17,912 nt of DNA, from NCBI GenBank assembly GCA_030267965.1, contig BRYA01000163.1:1-17912 (forward strand), written 5' to 3'. This document shows positions 17,548 to 17,912 of this stretch, one piece after another (the first letter of the stretch is position 1; each line of letters starts with the position of its first letter). This stretch comes from Triparma columacea (Eukaryota; Sar; Bolidophyceae; Parmales; Triparmaceae). The notes beneath the pieces were generated by a model that saw only the letters and a list, made by a program, of their open reading frames with translations, did no database searches and was not told the origin of the DNA. A program made the translations under genes and the position numbers.

Positions 17548-17868
17548 CTACGGTGTCTCCTTAATAACCTCCTCATACTTGTCTCTAATAGCCTGCACCA
17601 GTATGAACATGCTAACCGTGTGTCCCCCGCACCTCAGGTAGTACGGTAGGTATCCCTTGTAAAGTCCCCTAATTCCCTCGCTTTTAATTACCTTGCTTAT
17701 GGTCTGGAGGGAACCGGTGTAGGGGAGGGAACCGTCGGGGCCGGGCTTCTGGCCGGCCATGCGGTTCTTGGCGGACTCGAGGGGCATTGTTGCTAGGGAG
17801 TAGATTAGACCGGAGGTCATGGCCGAGCAGAACACGTTCTGGATGGAGTTCTTCGTCTGCCCGAGGAG
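17548..17868 (-). CDS. Mitochondrial 2-oxoglutarate/malate-type carrier, last exon (5' partial)
   Basis: This is the terminal exon of a gene that continues past the right edge, 106 residues visible. It starts after a CGACAG acceptor at 17869, preceded by a long pyrimidine tract to the window end, and stops at TAG 17550-17548. The stretch FCSAMTSGLIYSLATMPLESAKNRM is the start of the third carrier repeat (compare SLC25A11, FCSMISGLVTTAASMPVDIAKTR). The P-x-E-x-x-K motif is PLESAK. The remainder, SEGIRGLYKGYLPYYLRCGGHTV and FILVQAIRDKYEEV, is the closing helix pair. The family exchanges dicarboxylates across the inner mitochondrial membrane. It is distinct from the carrier at 3880-4935. The subfamily is likely, not certain. 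Confidence 0.85.
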   Translation of the reverse strand, partial: LLGQTKNSIQNVFCSAMTSGLIYSLATMPLESAKNRMAGQKPGPDGSLPYTGSLQTISKVIKSEGIRGLYKGYLPYYLRCGGHTVSMFILVQAIRDKYEEVIKETP

Positions 17869-17912
17869 CTGTCGTTGGGGGGAGGGAGGGGGTGGGAGGG
17901 GGAGGGAGGGGG
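17869..17912 (-). other. 3' end of an intron of the carrier gene
   Basis: On the minus strand the last 44 bases are almost all pyrimidines (CCCTCC-type repeats) ending in CGACAG. This is a strong polypyrimidine tract and 3' splice site. Confidence 0.7.

Noticed and set aside
1..17912. tRNA, rRNA, CRISPR arrays, operon-type signals
   Set aside because: I saw no cloverleaf, rRNA-like stretch, spaced direct-repeat array or ribosome-binding pattern; the window is a spliced eukaryotic nuclear region.

Overview
The window is nuclear DNA from a eukaryote, most likely a photosynthetic, flagellated unicellular alga. A stramenopile of the bolidophyte/Parmales type is my guess, not something the sequence proves. 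The supporting signs are dense genes on both strands, short spliceosomal introns (about 70-260 bp, most with a GTGAG donor), AATAAA signals, a TTLL3/8-type tubulin glycylase (implying cilia or flagella), SLC25 mitochondrial carriers, a COQ8/ADCK kinase and an SQD2-like glycosyltransferase (implying a plastid). The standard genetic code fits every gene. No RNA gene, CRISPR array or prokaryotic feature was seen.

Layout, left to right. At 2-3698 (+) is a three-exon tubulin glycylase open at the left edge. It converges on a two-exon mitochondrial carrier at 3880-4935 (-). A very AT-rich block bounded by a near-perfect 15-nt direct repeat fills the divergent intergenic space to about 5360. At 5469-7017 (+) is a two-exon secreted protein with PAN-like, EGF-like and glycosidase-like propeller regions. 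At 7130-7310 is a small hAT-like MITE with 14-bp terminal inverted repeats and an 8-bp target duplication. At 7458-8850 (+) is a three-exon neutral-sphingomyelinase-like phosphodiesterase with an unusual membrane hairpin. It converges, with 50 bp between stops, on an intronless GT4/SQD2-like glycosyltransferase at 8901-10514 (-). That gene shares a 241-bp divergent promoter region with a six-exon COQ8/ADCK kinase at 10756-12980 (+). The right third is all minus strand: an intronless 600-residue polytopic membrane protein (13226-15028), a five-exon orphan seven-helix membrane protein (15448-17200), and the last exon of an oxoglutarate/malate-type carrier (17548-17868) cut by the right edge.

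The genes do not form an operon or an obvious pathway. They look like ordinary compact-genome neighbours: motility (glycylase), mitochondria (two carriers, COQ8), membrane lipids (sphingomyelinase-like, SQD2-like), secreted carbohydrate chemistry, and two membrane proteins I cannot assign. I reconstructed the intron-exon structures by hand from splice motifs, frame and family alignment. The most novel candidates are the two orphan membrane proteins, the sphingomyelinase with a split catalytic core, the hAT-like MITE and the flanked AT-rich block.
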